A model generated the notes under the pieces. It ran no database searches. It saw only the letters and a list, made by a program, of their open reading frames with translations, and was not told the origin of the DNA. The position numbers and the translations under genes were made by a program. Of a stretch of DNA of 64,000 bases, positions 41,393-52,170 are shown piece by piece. The stretch is from Rouxiella aceris. GTDB taxonomy: Bacteria > Pseudomonadota > Gammaproteobacteria > Enterobacterales > Enterobacteriaceae. The stretch lies in assembly GCF_012933545.1 (NCBI RefSeq), contig NZ_JAADJU010000002.1, positions 186,001 through 250,000 of the forward strand. Reading direction: 5' to 3'. Each line of letters opens with the position of its first letter. Within the stretch, counting starts at the first letter, position 1.

Positions 41393-42267
41393 TGGACCCT
41401 TCATCATTATCACCCCAGCTCCAGGCGCATCACGGCAGCCACTTTTACAAAAAAGTGAACCAGCTACGCGAGACCTTACGGGAAAAGCTTAGTGAAGTTT
41501 ATGGCCTGGAAAAATACGATGTGTTTATGGTGCAGTCGGTCAGCGTCGGGCTGGCCATTCTGTCCCATCTGTTACATAAGCAGCAAATCTCCTTATCGCT
41601 GGCCAGACATCAACACTATCTGCCCATTGACCAGCTGTTTGCGCATTCGGTGTCACCGGGTATGGAGAATAGCGGGGTGCATATTGTCACCCACGTTAAT
41701 CCCTATACCGGCGAGGTTAACCCGCTGAATCAACGGCAAAACCGCGTGGTGGTGGATGCCTCGCACAGTTTTGCCACCAACCGCCATAACGACCTGATTG
41801 AACACGGATCGCTATTTCTGGCACCACTGCACAAACATGCTTCGGTGGCGGTGGGTCTGACGTTGATCGCCGTGCGTCCCGAACACTACAGCATGCTGCT
41901 GCGCAGCGAATTACGGCTGTTTGAAGGCTCCACAATGTCGCCGACCCCCCTGGAGATGGCGCTGACCACCCTCGAAGACCCGCTTTGGCGGCCATTCAAT
42001 GTGGCCAGCATTAATCCTATTGATATCGGCCTGCCGGACGGCGATCGTCTGCGCTCGGTTAACGCCCCGGGACTGCCGTTTTGCTGTTTGCGTGTGCCAA
42101 CGTTTTCGGCACAACAGCAGCAGACGGTAAAAGCGCTTAACGGCAGTTATTTTGAACACAGCGATACATTGCGCTTATCCCGCTGGAGCCGCGGGTATAA
42201 GGGTGATTCGGTAGACTGTACCGCCAGCGTTTTTGAAGATATTTCAAAACTATGGAATATAAGATGA
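41392..42267 (+). CDS. Minimal aminotransferase-fold (PLP) protein, DUF6024-like
   Basis: 291 residues, short for a fold-type I enzyme. VVVDASHSFATN (Asp122, His125) looks like the cofactor-ring and Asp segment of class V aminotransferases. PLHKHASVAVGL supplies a candidate aldimine lysine, Lys148, 26 residues later, and EGSTMSPTPLEMA resembles the following loop. The small N-terminal domain is reduced. Function unknown; PLP binding is inferred from the pattern. Coupled at both ends (TAATG before, ATGA after), so expression is fixed relative to the Nudix protein and the exporter. Confidence 0.6.
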   Translation: MDPSSLSPQLQAHHGSHFYKKVNQLRETLREKLSEVYGLEKYDVFMVQSVSVGLAILSHLLHKQQISLSLARHQHYLPIDQLFAHSVSPGMENSGVHIVTHVNPYTGEVNPLNQRQNRVVVDASHSFATNRHNDLIEHGSLFLAPLHKHASVAVGLTLIAVRPEHYSMLLRSELRLFEGSTMSPTPLEMALTTLEDPLWRPFNVASINPIDIGLPDGDRLRSVNAPGLPFCCLRVPTFSAQQQQTVKALNGSYFEHSDTLRLSRWSRGYKGDSVDCTASVFEDISKLWNIR

Positions 42268-43151
42268 ACAGAAATACTGTGGTAAACGGTAACCTGATTG
42301 GCATTCTCGGCGGCATTATTCTCAGCACGGATTCGCTGTTTATTCGCCTGATGGCGGTGGATAACTCTTGGTTGATTGTGGTGCTGCGCGGGGTGTTGAT
42401 GTGGGCGGTGATGTTTGCTGTCTGGGGGCTGTGGCCAAAGAGTCGGGCGGTACTGGGCGTGCCCTGGATCACCCGGCAGAATCTGTTGCCCGCGCTGTTT
42501 TTTTGCGCGGCATCGGCCTGCTTTGTCAACGCCCTTAATCGTGGCAATATCGCTACTGTACTGGTGATTATTTCCTCAACGCCTTTTGTTTCGGCAATTA
42601 TCTCACGGCTGTTTTTCGCCACCAAAATCGACCGCTCGTTAATGGGAGCGGCGATGGTGGGCATGTTGGGGGTGGTGATTGTCATGACTGGCCGCCAGTC
42701 CGGCTATGACGGCAGCGCCAACTATTTTGCCCTGGCGACTGCGGTGTGTATGGCTCTGGCCTTTATTTTTGCCTCGCGCGTGGAGCAAGGCACGCTGGCG
42801 TTGCCTTCGCTGGGTGGCGTGCTGGCATCGGTAGTGGTTTCTCTGTTTGCCGGTAGTGGTCTGGTCACCCCTTTGCTGGCGCTGCATGCCGGGCAGTGGG
42901 GATGGCTGGTTATTGAAGGGGCGTTGATTATTCCTGTCGCCATGGGGCTTATCTCACTTTCTACCCGCTATGTGCCCCCGGCCAATGCCGGTCTGTTTCT
43001 GCTACTGGAAACGGCGCTGGCTCCGTTATGGATTTATCTGTTCCTGCAGCAGGCTCCGACGCTGCATGCCGTGGTAGGCGGCGGGATTATTATTATGGCT
43101 GTCATATCGCAAACCTTACGGGTCAAAAAGCAGGCTGCTATAGCATTATAA
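42264..43151 (+). CDS. EamA/DMT-family transporter
   Basis: 295 residues, ten predicted membrane helices in two EamA repeats (NGNLIGILGGIILSTDSLF, and ANYFALATAVCMALAFIFA). The ATG at 42264 overlaps the preceding stop (ATGA). DMT proteins of this size commonly export amino acids, metabolites or drugs, so it probably exports the product or a by-product of the operon. Followed by adk without an obvious terminator run. Confidence 0.85.
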   Translation: MNRNTVVNGNLIGILGGIILSTDSLFIRLMAVDNSWLIVVLRGVLMWAVMFAVWGLWPKSRAVLGVPWITRQNLLPALFFCAASACFVNALNRGNIATVLVIISSTPFVSAIISRLFFATKIDRSLMGAAMVGMLGVVIVMTGRQSGYDGSANYFALATAVCMALAFIFASRVEQGTLALPSLGGVLASVVVSLFAGSGLVTPLLALHAGQWGWLVIEGALIIPVAMGLISLSTRYVPPANAGLFLLLETALAPLWIYLFLQQAPTLHAVVGGGIIIMAVISQTLRVKKQAAIAL

Positions 43152-43163
43152 GTAACTCCCTAA

Positions 43164-43895
<732 letters not shown>

Positions 43896-43922
43896 TCCCG
43901 CGCAGCGAGTTACAGGTATCAG

Positions 43923-43945
43923 GGCGGCTTCGGCCGCCTTTTTTT
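43923..43945 (+). terminator. Terminator after adk
   Basis: GGCGGC-TTCG-GCCGCC tetraloop hairpin (43923-43938) followed by seven T. Confidence 0.95.
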
Positions 43946-44088
43946 ATCCTTCTCTCCCCACTTCCAATCGCATTGATTGTTAATGCCATTTGCTGTTATC
44001 GGTTTCGATTTGTCAGTGTTTGGTTACAATGGATGCGCACGCAGGCACAGTCGATTTATTTTATCGCTATTATTTTAGGGAATTCAGC

Positions 44089-45051
44089 ATGATGCAGAAA
44101 AAATTCGGTGTTTTACTGGTTAATCTCGGAACGCCGGAAGCACCCACTAGCGGGGCGGTAAAACGTTATCTGGCTGAGTTTTTAAGTGATACACGCGTGG
44201 TTGATCTCAGTCGACTGCTTTGGTGGCCGATTTTACGAGGAGTGATCCTGCCGTTTCGTTCGCCGCGCGTTGCCAAACTCTATCAGTCGGTATGGATGGA
44301 AGAGGGATCGCCGCTGATGGTATTTAGTCGGCGGCAACAAAAGGCGCTGGCGGCACGCTTGCCCGATACGCCAGTGGAACTGGCAATGAGCTACGGCAAG
44401 CCAAGCCTGCAAGACAGTATTGATCGCCTGCTGAAACAGGGCGTCAGCCATATGGTGGTTCTGCCGCTTTATCCGCAATACTCCTGTTCCACCAGCGCAT
44501 CGGTATTTGATGGCGTGGCGCGGGTACTTAGAGAACAGCGCCGTTTACCTTCAATCAGCTTTATTCGTGACTACGCCGAACATCCGGCCTATATCGCCGC
44601 GCTGAAAACCAGTATTTTGCAATCCTTTGCCGAGCACGGCGAGCCGGACCGCCTGCTGCTGTCGTTCCACGGCATTCCGCAACGCTATGTTGCCTTGGGT
44701 GATGACTATCAGCAGCGCTGTCAGGATACCGCGCAGGCACTGAGTGAGGCGCTGCAACTGCCCGCCGGTAAGCTGATGGTCACCTTCCAGTCGCGTTTTG
44801 GCCGCGAGCCCTGGCTGATGCCCTATACCGATAAAACCATGGCGACTTTGCCCGCTCAGGGGGTAAAACATATCCAGGTGATCTGCCCGGGCTTTGCTTC
44901 CGACTGCCTGGAAACCCTCGAAGAGATCAAAGAACAAAACCGCGAAATATTTATCCATGCCGGCGGTGAAAAATTTGAATATATCGCCGCTCTTAACGAT
45001 CGCGTCGAGCATATCGACCTGTTGCAGCAGCTGGTCACCCAGCACTTTTAA
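44089..45051 (+). CDS. hemH: Ferrochelatase HemH
   Basis: 320 residues. Inserts Fe2+ into protoporphyrin IX to form heme. The catalytic His region [11 protein letters not shown] and the ETLEEI acidic motif are present, and the start [19 protein letters not shown] fits the family. ATG 44089 chosen; the frame opens further upstream but without homology. Same place as in E. coli, but the next E. coli gene, aes, is missing. Confidence 0.97.
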   Translation: MMQKKFGVLLVNLGTPEAPTSGAVKRYLAEFLSDTRVVDLSRLLWWPILRGVILPFRSPRVAKLYQSVWMEEGSPLMVFSRRQQKALAARLPDTPVELAMSYGKPSLQDSIDRLLKQGVSHMVVLPLYPQYSCSTSASVFDGVARVLREQRRLPSISFIRDYAEHPAYIAALKTSILQSFAEHGEPDRLLLSFHGIPQRYVALGDDYQQRCQDTAQALSEALQLPAGKLMVTFQSRFGREPWLMPYTDKTMATLPAQGVKHIQVICPGFASDCLETLEEIKEQNREIFIHAGGEKFEYIAALNDRVEHIDLLQQLVTQHF

Positions 45052-45066
45052 CCGGCATTGATTAAA

Positions 45067-45096
45067 CAAGGCGGAGAGTGGCAACCGCCTTGTTTT
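45067..45096 (+). terminator. Terminator after hemH
   Basis: CAAGGCGG / CCGCCTTG stem (45067-45074 with 45085-45092) followed by TTTTA. Confidence 0.85.
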
Positions 45097-45192
45097 AGTG
45101 CCCGCACGACAAGACAGCGGCTTGATCCCTATAGCAGGCTAATGGCTTATGATAACATCGCGCCCTGTTTCCATTTCCTGTAACTCATCGCC

Positions 45193-46512
45193 ATGAAATT
45201 TCCCGGTAAACGTAAATCCAAACACTACTTCCCGGTCAGTGCCCGCGACCCTTTGCTGCGTGACTCTATGCTGCAAAGCATGCAGCCCGACGCCGATACC
45301 GTCGCCTCTTATATTGTCGGTATTGACCAGACGCTGGTGGATATTGAAGCCAGAGTAGAGGATGAGGTTATTGCCCGCTACGGGCTGATCGCCGGACAGT
45401 CGAGTCTGATTGACGACGAACGCGCCGAGTTGCTGTATCAGGAACTGACCAGCCAGTCGCTGATCACCCATCAGTTTGCCGGGGGTACCATTGGCAATAC
45501 TCTGCATAACTACTCGGTATTGGCCGATGACCGTTCGGTGTTGCTGGGCGTTATGTGCAGCAACGTTAAAATCGGCAGCTATGCCTATCGCTATCTGTGT
45601 AATACCTCCAGCCGCACCGATCTTGATTATCTGCAGGGCGTGGACGGGGCCATTGGCCGCTGCTTTACCCTGATTAATGAAAGCGGCGAACGCACCTTTG
45701 CCATCAGCCCCGGTCATATGAACAAGCTGCGTGCCGAGAGCATTCCCGAAGCAGTGATCGCCGGGGCATCGGCCCTGGTGTTGACCTCGTATCTGCTGCG
45801 CGGCGCCGCCGGGGATCCCATGCCGGAAGCGACCATGCAGGCCATCGCTTACGCCAAAAAATATCAGGTGCCGGTGGTTTTGACCCTGGGCACGCAATAC
45901 GTGATTGCCGAAGATCCGCAAGGCTGGCGTGATTTTATTCGTGAGCATGTGGCGATATTGGCGATGAACGAAGATGAAGCCTGTGCCTTGACCGGCTTGA
46001 GCGATCCGCTTATGGCGACCAATCAGGCGCTGGACTGGGTGGATCTGGTGTTGTGTACCGCCGGGCCAAGCGGCCTGTATATGGGCAGCTACACTGAGGA
46101 TGAGTTTAAGCGGGCAACGCAACATCCGCTGCTGCCGGGAGCCATTGCCGAGTTTAACCAGTATGAGTTTAGCCGCGCCATGCGTCGCGAAAGCTGTACC
46201 CAGCCGTTGCGTATTTTCTCGCATATCGCCCCTTATATGGGCGGGCCGGAGAAAATCATGAACACCAACGGTGCCGGGGATGGCGCGCTGTCGGCGCTGC
46301 TGCATGATATTGCCGCCAACGGCTTCCACCGTAACTCGGTACCCAATTCCAGCAAACATCCGCGCGACTATCTGACCTATTCTTCGCTGGCACAGGTATG
46401 TAAATACGCTAACCGGGTCAGTTATCAGGTATTAAACCAGCACTCGCCGCGGCTAAGCCGGGGATTGCCAGAACGGGAAGACAGTCTGGAGGAGTCCTAC
46501 TGGGCGCGCTGA
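45193..46512 (+). CDS. gsk: Inosine-guanosine kinase Gsk
   Basis: 439 residues, PfkB/ribokinase family. The anion-hole and catalytic base motif is NTNGAGDGALSA (about 357-368). Phosphorylates guanosine and inosine to GMP and IMP. Length close to E. coli (434). Convergent with fsr; the gap contains a perfect 11-bp inverted repeat (GGCCGCCCTCG, 46524-46534 with 46556-46566) without a T run. Confidence 0.96.
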   Translation: MKFPGKRKSKHYFPVSARDPLLRDSMLQSMQPDADTVASYIVGIDQTLVDIEARVEDEVIARYGLIAGQSSLIDDERAELLYQELTSQSLITHQFAGGTIGNTLHNYSVLADDRSVLLGVMCSNVKIGSYAYRYLCNTSSRTDLDYLQGVDGAIGRCFTLINESGERTFAISPGHMNKLRAESIPEAVIAGASALVLTSYLLRGAAGDPMPEATMQAIAYAKKYQVPVVLTLGTQYVIAEDPQGWRDFIREHVAILAMNEDEACALTGLSDPLMATNQALDWVDLVLCTAGPSGLYMGSYTEDEFKRATQHPLLPGAIAEFNQYEFSRAMRRESCTQPLRIFSHIAPYMGGPEKIMNTNGAGDGALSALLHDIAANGFHRNSVPNSSKHPRDYLTYSSLAQVCKYANRVSYQVLNQHSPRLSRGLPEREDSLEESYWAR

Positions 46513-46605
46513 TTTGCTGATTAGGCCGCCCTCGTTGTAAGCCAAAAGGCGCAGGCGAGGGCGGCCGACGCTGCCCGACAAGTGTCAGACAGCGGGCAAC
46601 GCGTG

Positions 46606-47823
46606 TTAGCGGTTTTTACCTTCCACATCCGGCAGAAACGCAGTAAAAATACCCAATAGCGGCAGGAAAGCGCAGATTTGATAAACCAGTTCAATGCTGG
46701 TTTTATCGGCAACATAACCCAGCACCGCGGCACCCACGCCCCCCATACCAAACGCCAGTCCAAAGAACAGCCCTGATACCATACCGACCTTGCCGGGGAT
46801 CAGCTCCTGGGCATAGACCAGGATCGCCGAGAACGCCGACGCGAGGATCAGCCCAATAATCACGCTGAGTACACTGGTCCACCACAGATTGGCGTGGGGT
46901 AACAGCAGGGTAAAGGGCGCGACCCCGAGGATGGAGACCCAAATCACATACTTGCGGCCAATCTTGTCGCCTATCGGGCCACCGAGGATGGTGCCTGCGG
47001 CGACTGCCAGCAGGAAGGCAAACAGATGAAACTGCGCATCCTGGATGGAGACACCAAATTTATGGATCAGATAGAAAGTGTAATAGCTGCTCAGACTGGT
47101 GAGATAAAAATACTTGGAAAACACCAGCAACAGCAGAATGCCGAGGGATAAGGCAATGGTGCGCGGCGGTAGTCGGTTAACGACCACGGCGGCGGGACCG
47201 CGTTTTTTCAGCAACTGTTGCTGATGGCTGTACCACTTGCTGACCTGCAACAAGACAATCATCCCTAACAGCGCCGCCAGCGAGAACCAGGCAACATGGC
47301 CTTTGCCATAAGGGGCAATAAGCAGCGCCGCCAGTAACGGGCCGAGGGCACTGCCAAAGTTACCCCCCACCTGAAACAGCGACTGTGCCAGACCGTGACG
47401 ACCACCGGAGGCCATACGTGCCACCCGCGAAGATTCCGGGTGGAACACCGAGGAGCCGGTACCCACCAGCGCGGCGGCAATCAGGATCACCGGGAAACTC
47501 TGCGCCGCCGCCAGCAACAGCAGACCGGCCAGGGTAAAGCCCATGCCCACCGGCAGCGAGTAGGGTTGCGGATGCTTGTCGGTATAGTGGCCAATCAGCG
47601 GTTGCAGCAGCGAGGCGGTGATCTGATAGGTCAGGGTGATCATGCCAATCTGGGTAAAACTGAGGCTGAACTCATGCTGCAGCAGCGGGTAAATCGCCAG
47701 GATCAGCGATTGCAGCATATCGTTAAGCAGATGAGAGACACTGATGGCCGTCAGCACCGAGTAGACGGTGCCTTTTAACGCGCTGCTTTTGGTGGCTATT
47801 TTTGCCTGGCTCTGGTCGGTCAT
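46606..47823 (-). CDS. fsr: Fosmidomycin resistance protein Fsr (MFS exporter)
   Basis: 405 residues, twelve predicted helices, major facilitator superfamily. Highly similar to E. coli Fsr (SHLLNDMLQSLILAIYPLL; FHPESSRVARMASGGRHG). Exports fosmidomycin; its natural substrate is unknown. 12 bp downstream of ybaK on the same strand, so probably co-transcribed. E. coli ybaL and ushA, which flank fsr there, are absent. Confidence 0.95.
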   Translation of the reverse strand: MTDQSQAKIATKSSALKGTVYSVLTAISVSHLLNDMLQSLILAIYPLLQHEFSLSFTQIGMITLTYQITASLLQPLIGHYTDKHPQPYSLPVGMGFTLAGLLLLAAAQSFPVILIAAALVGTGSSVFHPESSRVARMASGGRHGLAQSLFQVGGNFGSALGPLLAALLIAPYGKGHVAWFSLAALLGMIVLLQVSKWYSHQQQLLKKRGPAAVVVNRLPPRTIALSLGILLLLVFSKYFYLTSLSSYYTFYLIHKFGVSIQDAQFHLFAFLLAVAAGTILGGPIGDKIGRKYVIWVSILGVAPFTLLLPHANLWWTSVLSVIIGLILASAFSAILVYAQELIPGKVGMVSGLFFGLAFGMGGVGAAVLGYVADKTSIELVYQICAFLPLLGIFTAFLPDVEGKNR

Positions 47824-47835
47824 GGTTATCCTGTT

Positions 47836-48315
47836 TTAATCCTGTTTGGCAATATCCGCAAAGCGGCCATTAAGTAATACACAAAGTGCCTCTGCCGCCA
47901 GCTCAATATCCAGACCGCGCTTGCCGCCGGAGACAAAAATGCTGGCAAATTGTTGAGCGCCACTGTCGATCACCGTCGGCAACAGCTTTTTCTGACCCAA
48001 TGGGCTGATGCCCCCCACCAGATAACCGGTCACTCGCTGCGCCAGTTGCGGATCGGCCATATCGGCTTTTTTTGCCCCCAGCGCCTTGGCGACTTTTTTC
48101 AAATCCAGCTGCGAAGCCACCGGTGTCACCGCCACCGCCAGATTTTTCGCCTCACCGTTTAAGGCCACCAATAAGGTCTTATAAACCTGAGCGGCATCCA
48201 GCCCGAGTTTCTTTACCGCTTCTTCACCGAAGTGAGTTTCATCACTGCTGTGTTCGTAAGGATGCAGGGTGAAACTGATTTTATTTTTCTCTAACAGTTT
48301 AACGGCGGGGGTCAT
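47836..48315 (-). CDS. ybaK: Cys-tRNA(Pro)/Cys-tRNA(Cys) deacylase YbaK
   Basis: 159 residues, the INS-domain superfamily of trans-editing proteins. Conserved Lys in VYKTLLVAL (about residue 46) and [10 protein letters not shown] near 100-110 match YbaK. Removes cysteine mischarged on tRNA(Pro). Start [11 protein letters not shown]. The small RNA gene chiX lies divergently upstream, as in E. coli. Confidence 0.96.
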   Translation of the reverse strand: MTPAVKLLEKNKISFTLHPYEHSSDETHFGEEAVKKLGLDAAQVYKTLLVALNGEAKNLAVAVTPVASQLDLKKVAKALGAKKADMADPQLAQRVTGYLVGGISPLGQKKLLPTVIDSGAQQFASIFVSGGKRGLDIELAAEALCVLLNGRFADIAKQD

Positions 48316-48494
48316 TTTGCATTTCCATTTAATAAATGCAGGCTAACTGCGAACCTGTCTCGATTGGATAAAAAATAATCACAGAGCTCAATCGTCTGAT
48401 ACTAAAGAGTAAAGCATGTTTTTTAATCATTGAGCGCGTAATTTAAGCAAATTGAGAGTTGCCAGGCAGGCGCTCTCATTGCTACCCTACGCGC

Positions 48495-48591
48495 GCCGGC
48501 ATGGATCCCTCAAGGACTCTATGCTGCCGCGATAATTAATAAAAATGAAATTCCTCTTTGACTGGCCAATAGAAATATTGGCCATTTTTTT
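48495..48591 (+). ncRNA. chiX: Small regulatory RNA ChiX (MicM/SroB)
   Basis: The 3' part (48541-48591) is nearly identical to E. coli ChiX: AATGAAATTCCTCTTTGAC, then hairpin TGGCCAAT / ATTGGCCA (48563-48570 with 48577-48584) and seven T. It lies between ybaK and ybaP, its E. coli location. ChiX is an Hfq-dependent RNA that silences chitoporin and chb mRNAs. The CCTC-type seed is conserved, while the 5' third has diverged. The 5' end is estimated from a possible promoter TTGCCA (48459) / TACCCT (48483). Confidence 0.9.
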
Positions 48592-48609
48592 GCGTGCTAC
48601 CCGGCGAGG

Positions 48610-49425
48610 CTATGCCGAAGGCTTGTGTTTTAACAGGCCGGGAAGATTTCCTTCACCGTAAAGATGCAGTGCGCCAACGGCCACCACATAATTTCCTGCC
48701 GGCATCGCTTCCAGCCGTTGCTGCCACTGTTTGTTGCGCTGGTGCATCAGCACATCATAAAGCGTATTGCCAAAGGTCGCCGGCAGTTGATCGATATTAA
48801 TAGAAGGACGGCGCTCCAGCCACCAGCCGATCATGGTCTGTAATAAGCGAGCATTAGTGTGCCAGTGCGTCAGCGTATCCTCAAGCAGACTCCGCCCCTC
48901 ATTGGGCAACTGCTGTAGCAGCGTCAACTGTTGTTGCGCCCCTTCCAGTTCAATCACTTTTTTGCCCTGCGTTCTGGCACCGGTCAGCAACTGGAAATCG
49001 ATACCGTATTCGCCGCGCAGACCTAAACGCTGTGCCTGTACCGCTTGCAGCGTCAGGGCAATCTGCCAGCACGGCAGGCTGGCAAGGCGATAGAGCGAGG
49101 TGCCCATTTCTTCGCACAGGCGTTCGATCTGCTCATATTGCTCGGCATTAACGCGCTCGCTGAGCGGCGGCAGGTCATCGGGTTGTCCAAAGGGCGAGTC
49201 ATTGTTGACAATATCCGCTTCGACAATCAGCGCATCGGCCTGAGACATTTTGTAGGTCAGCTCCCTGGGCAGCGGCGCCATATTTTGCGTGCCCATATGG
49301 ATACTGCCGACCAGATGAAAATAGCGTCCGCCCGGCAGACTGACGTCCACCGCCGGGTAGGGGTATTGTGCGGGAGAGAGTCTTCCGAACCAGCGAGCCA
49401 GTCGATTAAATAGATGCGATATCAT
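48610..49425 (-). CDS. ybaP: TraB/GumN-family protein YbaP
   Basis: 271 residues. TraB family: GSIHMGT early (about residue 40) and the C-terminal VAVGALHLYGEGN, conserved His/Glu pairs proposed to form a metal peptidase site. Function in E. coli unknown. Start ATG 49425 chosen because GGGAG lies seven nt upstream; ATG 49446 is in frame but lacks this. Faces copA tail-to-head. Confidence 0.88.
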   Translation of the reverse strand: MISHLFNRLARWFGRLSPAQYPYPAVDVSLPGGRYFHLVGSIHMGTQNMAPLPRELTYKMSQADALIVEADIVNNDSPFGQPDDLPPLSERVNAEQYEQIERLCEEMGTSLYRLASLPCWQIALTLQAVQAQRLGLRGEYGIDFQLLTGARTQGKKVIELEGAQQQLTLLQQLPNEGRSLLEDTLTHWHTNARLLQTMIGWWLERRPSINIDQLPATFGNTLYDVLMHQRNKQWQQRLEAMPAGNYVVAVGALHLYGEGNLPGLLKHKPSA

Positions 49426-49538
49426 GCGTAGTCTCCCTGTTACCATTGCCGTTATGCTAACCCGTCACTGTCGCGGGTAACAGGGAGAATGTCCTGAATA
49501 AGCGATAATCCTTAGGCTATCGCCAGTTTTGCCACCGG

Positions 49539-52073
49539 CTATTGCGGTTTGGGGGTGAAGTGCAGCAGACGATTGGCATTGGCCACTACAGTGATCGACG
49601 ACAGCGCCATGGCCGCCCCGGCGACAATCGGGCTAAGCAGCGTGCCGGTAAAGGGAAACAGCACACCGGCGGCGATGGGAATACCGATCACATTGTAAAC
49701 AAAAGCGCCCATCAGGTTTTGCTTCATATTACGCAGCGTGCCTTTGGCCAGCGCCAGTGCATCGGCGACGCCGTGCAGACTGGGGCGCATCAGGGTAATG
49801 GCCGCGGTTTCTATCGCCACATCACTGCCACCGCCCATGGCGATACCAACGTCAGCCTGCGCCAGCGCCGGGGCGTCATTTATGCCGTCGCCAATCATTG
49901 CCACCTGTTCCCCGCGTACCTGCAACGCCTTGATGGCCTCGGCTTTGCCTTCAGGACGCACACCGGCGATAACCTCATCAATCCCGGCCAGTTGCGCGAT
50001 GGCTCTGGCGGTCAGCGCATTGTCACCGGTCAGCATTACCAGCTTATAGCCTTGCTGATGCAAACGTTGCAGCGCCTGAACGCTGTCGGCGCGCAGCATA
50101 TCACGCACGGCAAACAGCGCCGCCAGTTTGCCATCAACCGCCAGCAATACCGGGGTCATACCCGCTGTCGCCTGGCTGGTCAGTAACCTCTCGGCATCAC
50201 TACAGTCGATATGCTGTTGCTCCAGCAGGGCCTGATTACCGAGCAGTAACGACTGCTCAGCCAACTGACCGCTAACTCCCAGCCCGCCCAGCGTACGGAA
50301 ATTCTCGACCAACACTTTGTCCATCCCCTGGGCTTTTTCGACAATCGCCTGCGCCAGCGGATGATGGGAACCCTGCTCCAGCGACGCCGCCCAACTTAAT
50401 GCCTGGCGTTCGCTAAACTGGTTAAACAGATGGATCTCCGCTACCTGAGGTTTACCCTCGGTAAGGGTGCCGGTTTTATCAAAGACCAGCGTGGTCAGGG
50501 TGCTGGCTTTTTGCAACGCATCGGCATCTTTAACCAGTACACCAAACTCGGCGGCGCGACCGACACCGGCGGTAATCGACATCGGTGTCGCCAGACCGAG
50601 CGCGCAAGGACAGGCGATAATCAGCACCGTGGTAACAATCACCAGGCTGTACATCAGTTGCGGCTGCGGGCCAAAAAAGTACCAGATCGCGCCGCTAAAC
50701 AGCGCAATGCACACCACAATGGGTACAAATACCGAGGAGATACGGTCCGCCAGCTTGCCGATTTCCGGCTTGCTGCCTTGCGCCTCACGCACCAGTTTGA
50801 TAATGCGTGATAGCGTGGTTTGGCCACCCACCGCCTGAGCGATAAACTGCACGCTGCCGTCTTTTACCTGTGTACCGGCGCTAATTTTTTCGCCGCGGCG
50901 GCGGTGCTGGGCCAGGGGTTCACCGGTCAGCATCGCCTCATCAAACCAGGCTTCACCCTGCTGGATTTCGCCGTCAACCGGCACCCGATCACCGGGAGTC
51001 AGGCGCAGCAACATACCCGCTGTCACCTCCGCAAGTGGACGGATGCTTTCGCCCTGTTCGTCAATCACTCTGGCCGTGGGCGGCGTCAGATCCAGCAGAC
51101 GTTCAAGTGCCTGCGAAGAACGCTGGCGTCCGCGCTGTTCCAGCGCATGACCCAGATTGATCAGGCCGATAATCATCACGCTGGCTTCATAATATAAATG
51201 CCGCGCCTGCATTGGGAAGACGTCCGGCCACAGCGTAACCATAAAAGAAAAAATCCATGCGGCGGCGGTACCCAGGGATACCAGGGTGTCCATATTGGCG
51301 CTACCGTGCAGCAGGCTTTTCCAGGCACTGCGATAAAAGTGTCCACCGGCGATAACCATAATAGCCAGCGTCACCAGACCGACGATCAGCCAGCCGCTTT
51401 GATTACTGGCGGTGACCATCATATCGCCACCCAGTAACCCCCAGGCCATCAGTGGCAGGCCAGCCGCCAGACCCAGGGCTGCCTGCCAGCTAAAACGGAT
51501 CATACTGCTCCGCGCCGTCTGTTGCTGACGTTGGCGACGCAGGGTTTCATCAATAATAATTTCCGCGCCATAACCGGCTTTTTCAACGGCGATAATCAGC
51601 GCTTGCGGATCTTTTGCCCCTTTGACCAGGGCACTGCGCTCGGCCAGATTGACGCTGGCCTGGGTGACGCCGCTGACGCTCTGTAACGCGCGCTGGACTT
51701 TATTGACGCAACTGGCGCAGCTCATGCCGTTAAGCAGCAACTGCACACTGTCAGCGTCGCTGCTGTCCTGGTTAATCAGGGGGGCCGGAACAGAAGAGGA
51801 GGCCGCTGACTGATGTTCCGGCTCGGAGAATTCAGGCAGAGTCAGCGGCTCAGATTTTGGGGACGACCCCTCCGTTACCAGCTGCGCGTGATAACCGGCA
51901 TTTTCTACTGCCGCAATCAGGCTCTGGCTGCTGGCATCGCCAGTCACTACTGCCTTATCCAGCGTAACTTCCACTTCTGCGGCACCGCTTACCGCTTCGA
52001 GCGCCTTGCGCGTCGAAGCTACACAGTGACCGCAGGACAAACCCTGCAAAGTCAAAATGGTGGTATTGCTCAT
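49539..52073 (-). CDS. copA: Copper-exporting P1B-type ATPase CopA
   Basis: 844 residues. Two N-terminal HMA domains with CxxC sites (GLSCGHC 11-17; GMSCASC 116-122), eight helices with the CPC motif ([11 protein letters not shown]), phosphorylation site DKTGTLTEG and hinge [10 protein letters not shown]. Pumps Cu(I) to the periplasm. Start ATG 52073 is seven nt after AAAGGA; an ATG two codons upstream is too close. A CueR-type promoter precedes it and a frameshift site lies in the linker after HMA1. Confidence 0.97.
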   Translation of the reverse strand: MSNTTILTLQGLSCGHCVASTRKALEAVSGAAEVEVTLDKAVVTGDASSQSLIAAVENAGYHAQLVTEGSSPKSEPLTLPEFSEPEHQSAASSSVPAPLINQDSSDADSVQLLLNGMSCASCVNKVQRALQSVSGVTQASVNLAERSALVKGAKDPQALIIAVEKAGYGAEIIIDETLRRQRQQQTARSSMIRFSWQAALGLAAGLPLMAWGLLGGDMMVTASNQSGWLIVGLVTLAIMVIAGGHFYRSAWKSLLHGSANMDTLVSLGTAAAWIFSFMVTLWPDVFPMQARHLYYEASVMIIGLINLGHALEQRGRQRSSQALERLLDLTPPTARVIDEQGESIRPLAEVTAGMLLRLTPGDRVPVDGEIQQGEAWFDEAMLTGEPLAQHRRRGEKISAGTQVKDGSVQFIAQAVGGQTTLSRIIKLVREAQGSKPEIGKLADRISSVFVPIVVCIALFSGAIWYFFGPQPQLMYSLVIVTTVLIIACPCALGLATPMSITAGVGRAAEFGVLVKDADALQKASTLTTLVFDKTGTLTEGKPQVAEIHLFNQFSERQALSWAASLEQGSHHPLAQAIVEKAQGMDKVLVENFRTLGGLGVSGQLAEQSLLLGNQALLEQQHIDCSDAERLLTSQATAGMTPVLLAVDGKLAALFAVRDMLRADSVQALQRLHQQGYKLVMLTGDNALTARAIAQLAGIDEVIAGVRPEGKAEAIKALQVRGEQVAMIGDGINDAPALAQADVGIAMGGGSDVAIETAAITLMRPSLHGVADALALAKGTLRNMKQNLMGAFVYNVIGIPIAAGVLFPFTGTLLSPIVAGAAMALSSITVVANANRLLHFTPKPQ
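51855..51861 (-). promoter_or_regulatory. Programmed -1 frameshift site in copA (CopA(Z)-type)
   Basis: On the copA strand the slippery heptamer is C-CCA-AAA (codons 72-73). A -1 slip reads CCC AAA ATC then TGA, ending the product at 74 residues, just after the first HMA domain. E. coli copA uses C-CCA-AAG at the same place to make the copper chaperone CopA(Z). The frame and the immediate -1 stop were checked by hand; downstream stimulatory structure was not. Confidence 0.8.
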
Positions 52074-52139
52074 AATCATTTCCTTTGGGCGAGACAGGCC
52101 CGGTTGGTTGTAGCCGAGGGCTGGTGTGATAAGTGATGT

Positions 52140-52170
52140 AGAATAAACCTTCCTGCAAGGGGAAGGTCAA
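52140..52170 (-). promoter_or_regulatory. CueR-controlled promoter of copA
   Basis: -35 TTGACC (52165-52170) and -10 TATTCT (52140-52145) with a 19-bp spacer that contains the dyad ACCTTCC-N7-GGAAGGT (52147-52167). The overlong spacer with this dyad is the MerR-type arrangement, almost base for base that of E. coli copA. Confidence 0.93.

Noticed and set aside
45139-46359. 406-codon minus-strand open frame opposite gsk
   Set aside because: Mirror frame of gsk codon usage; no family features and no promoter or ribosome site.
46524-46566. Perfect 11-bp inverted repeat between gsk and fsr as an attachment site or mobile-element end
   Set aside because: It lies between two convergent genes, has a 21-nt loop and no direct repeats; a shared transcription-end structure is simpler.
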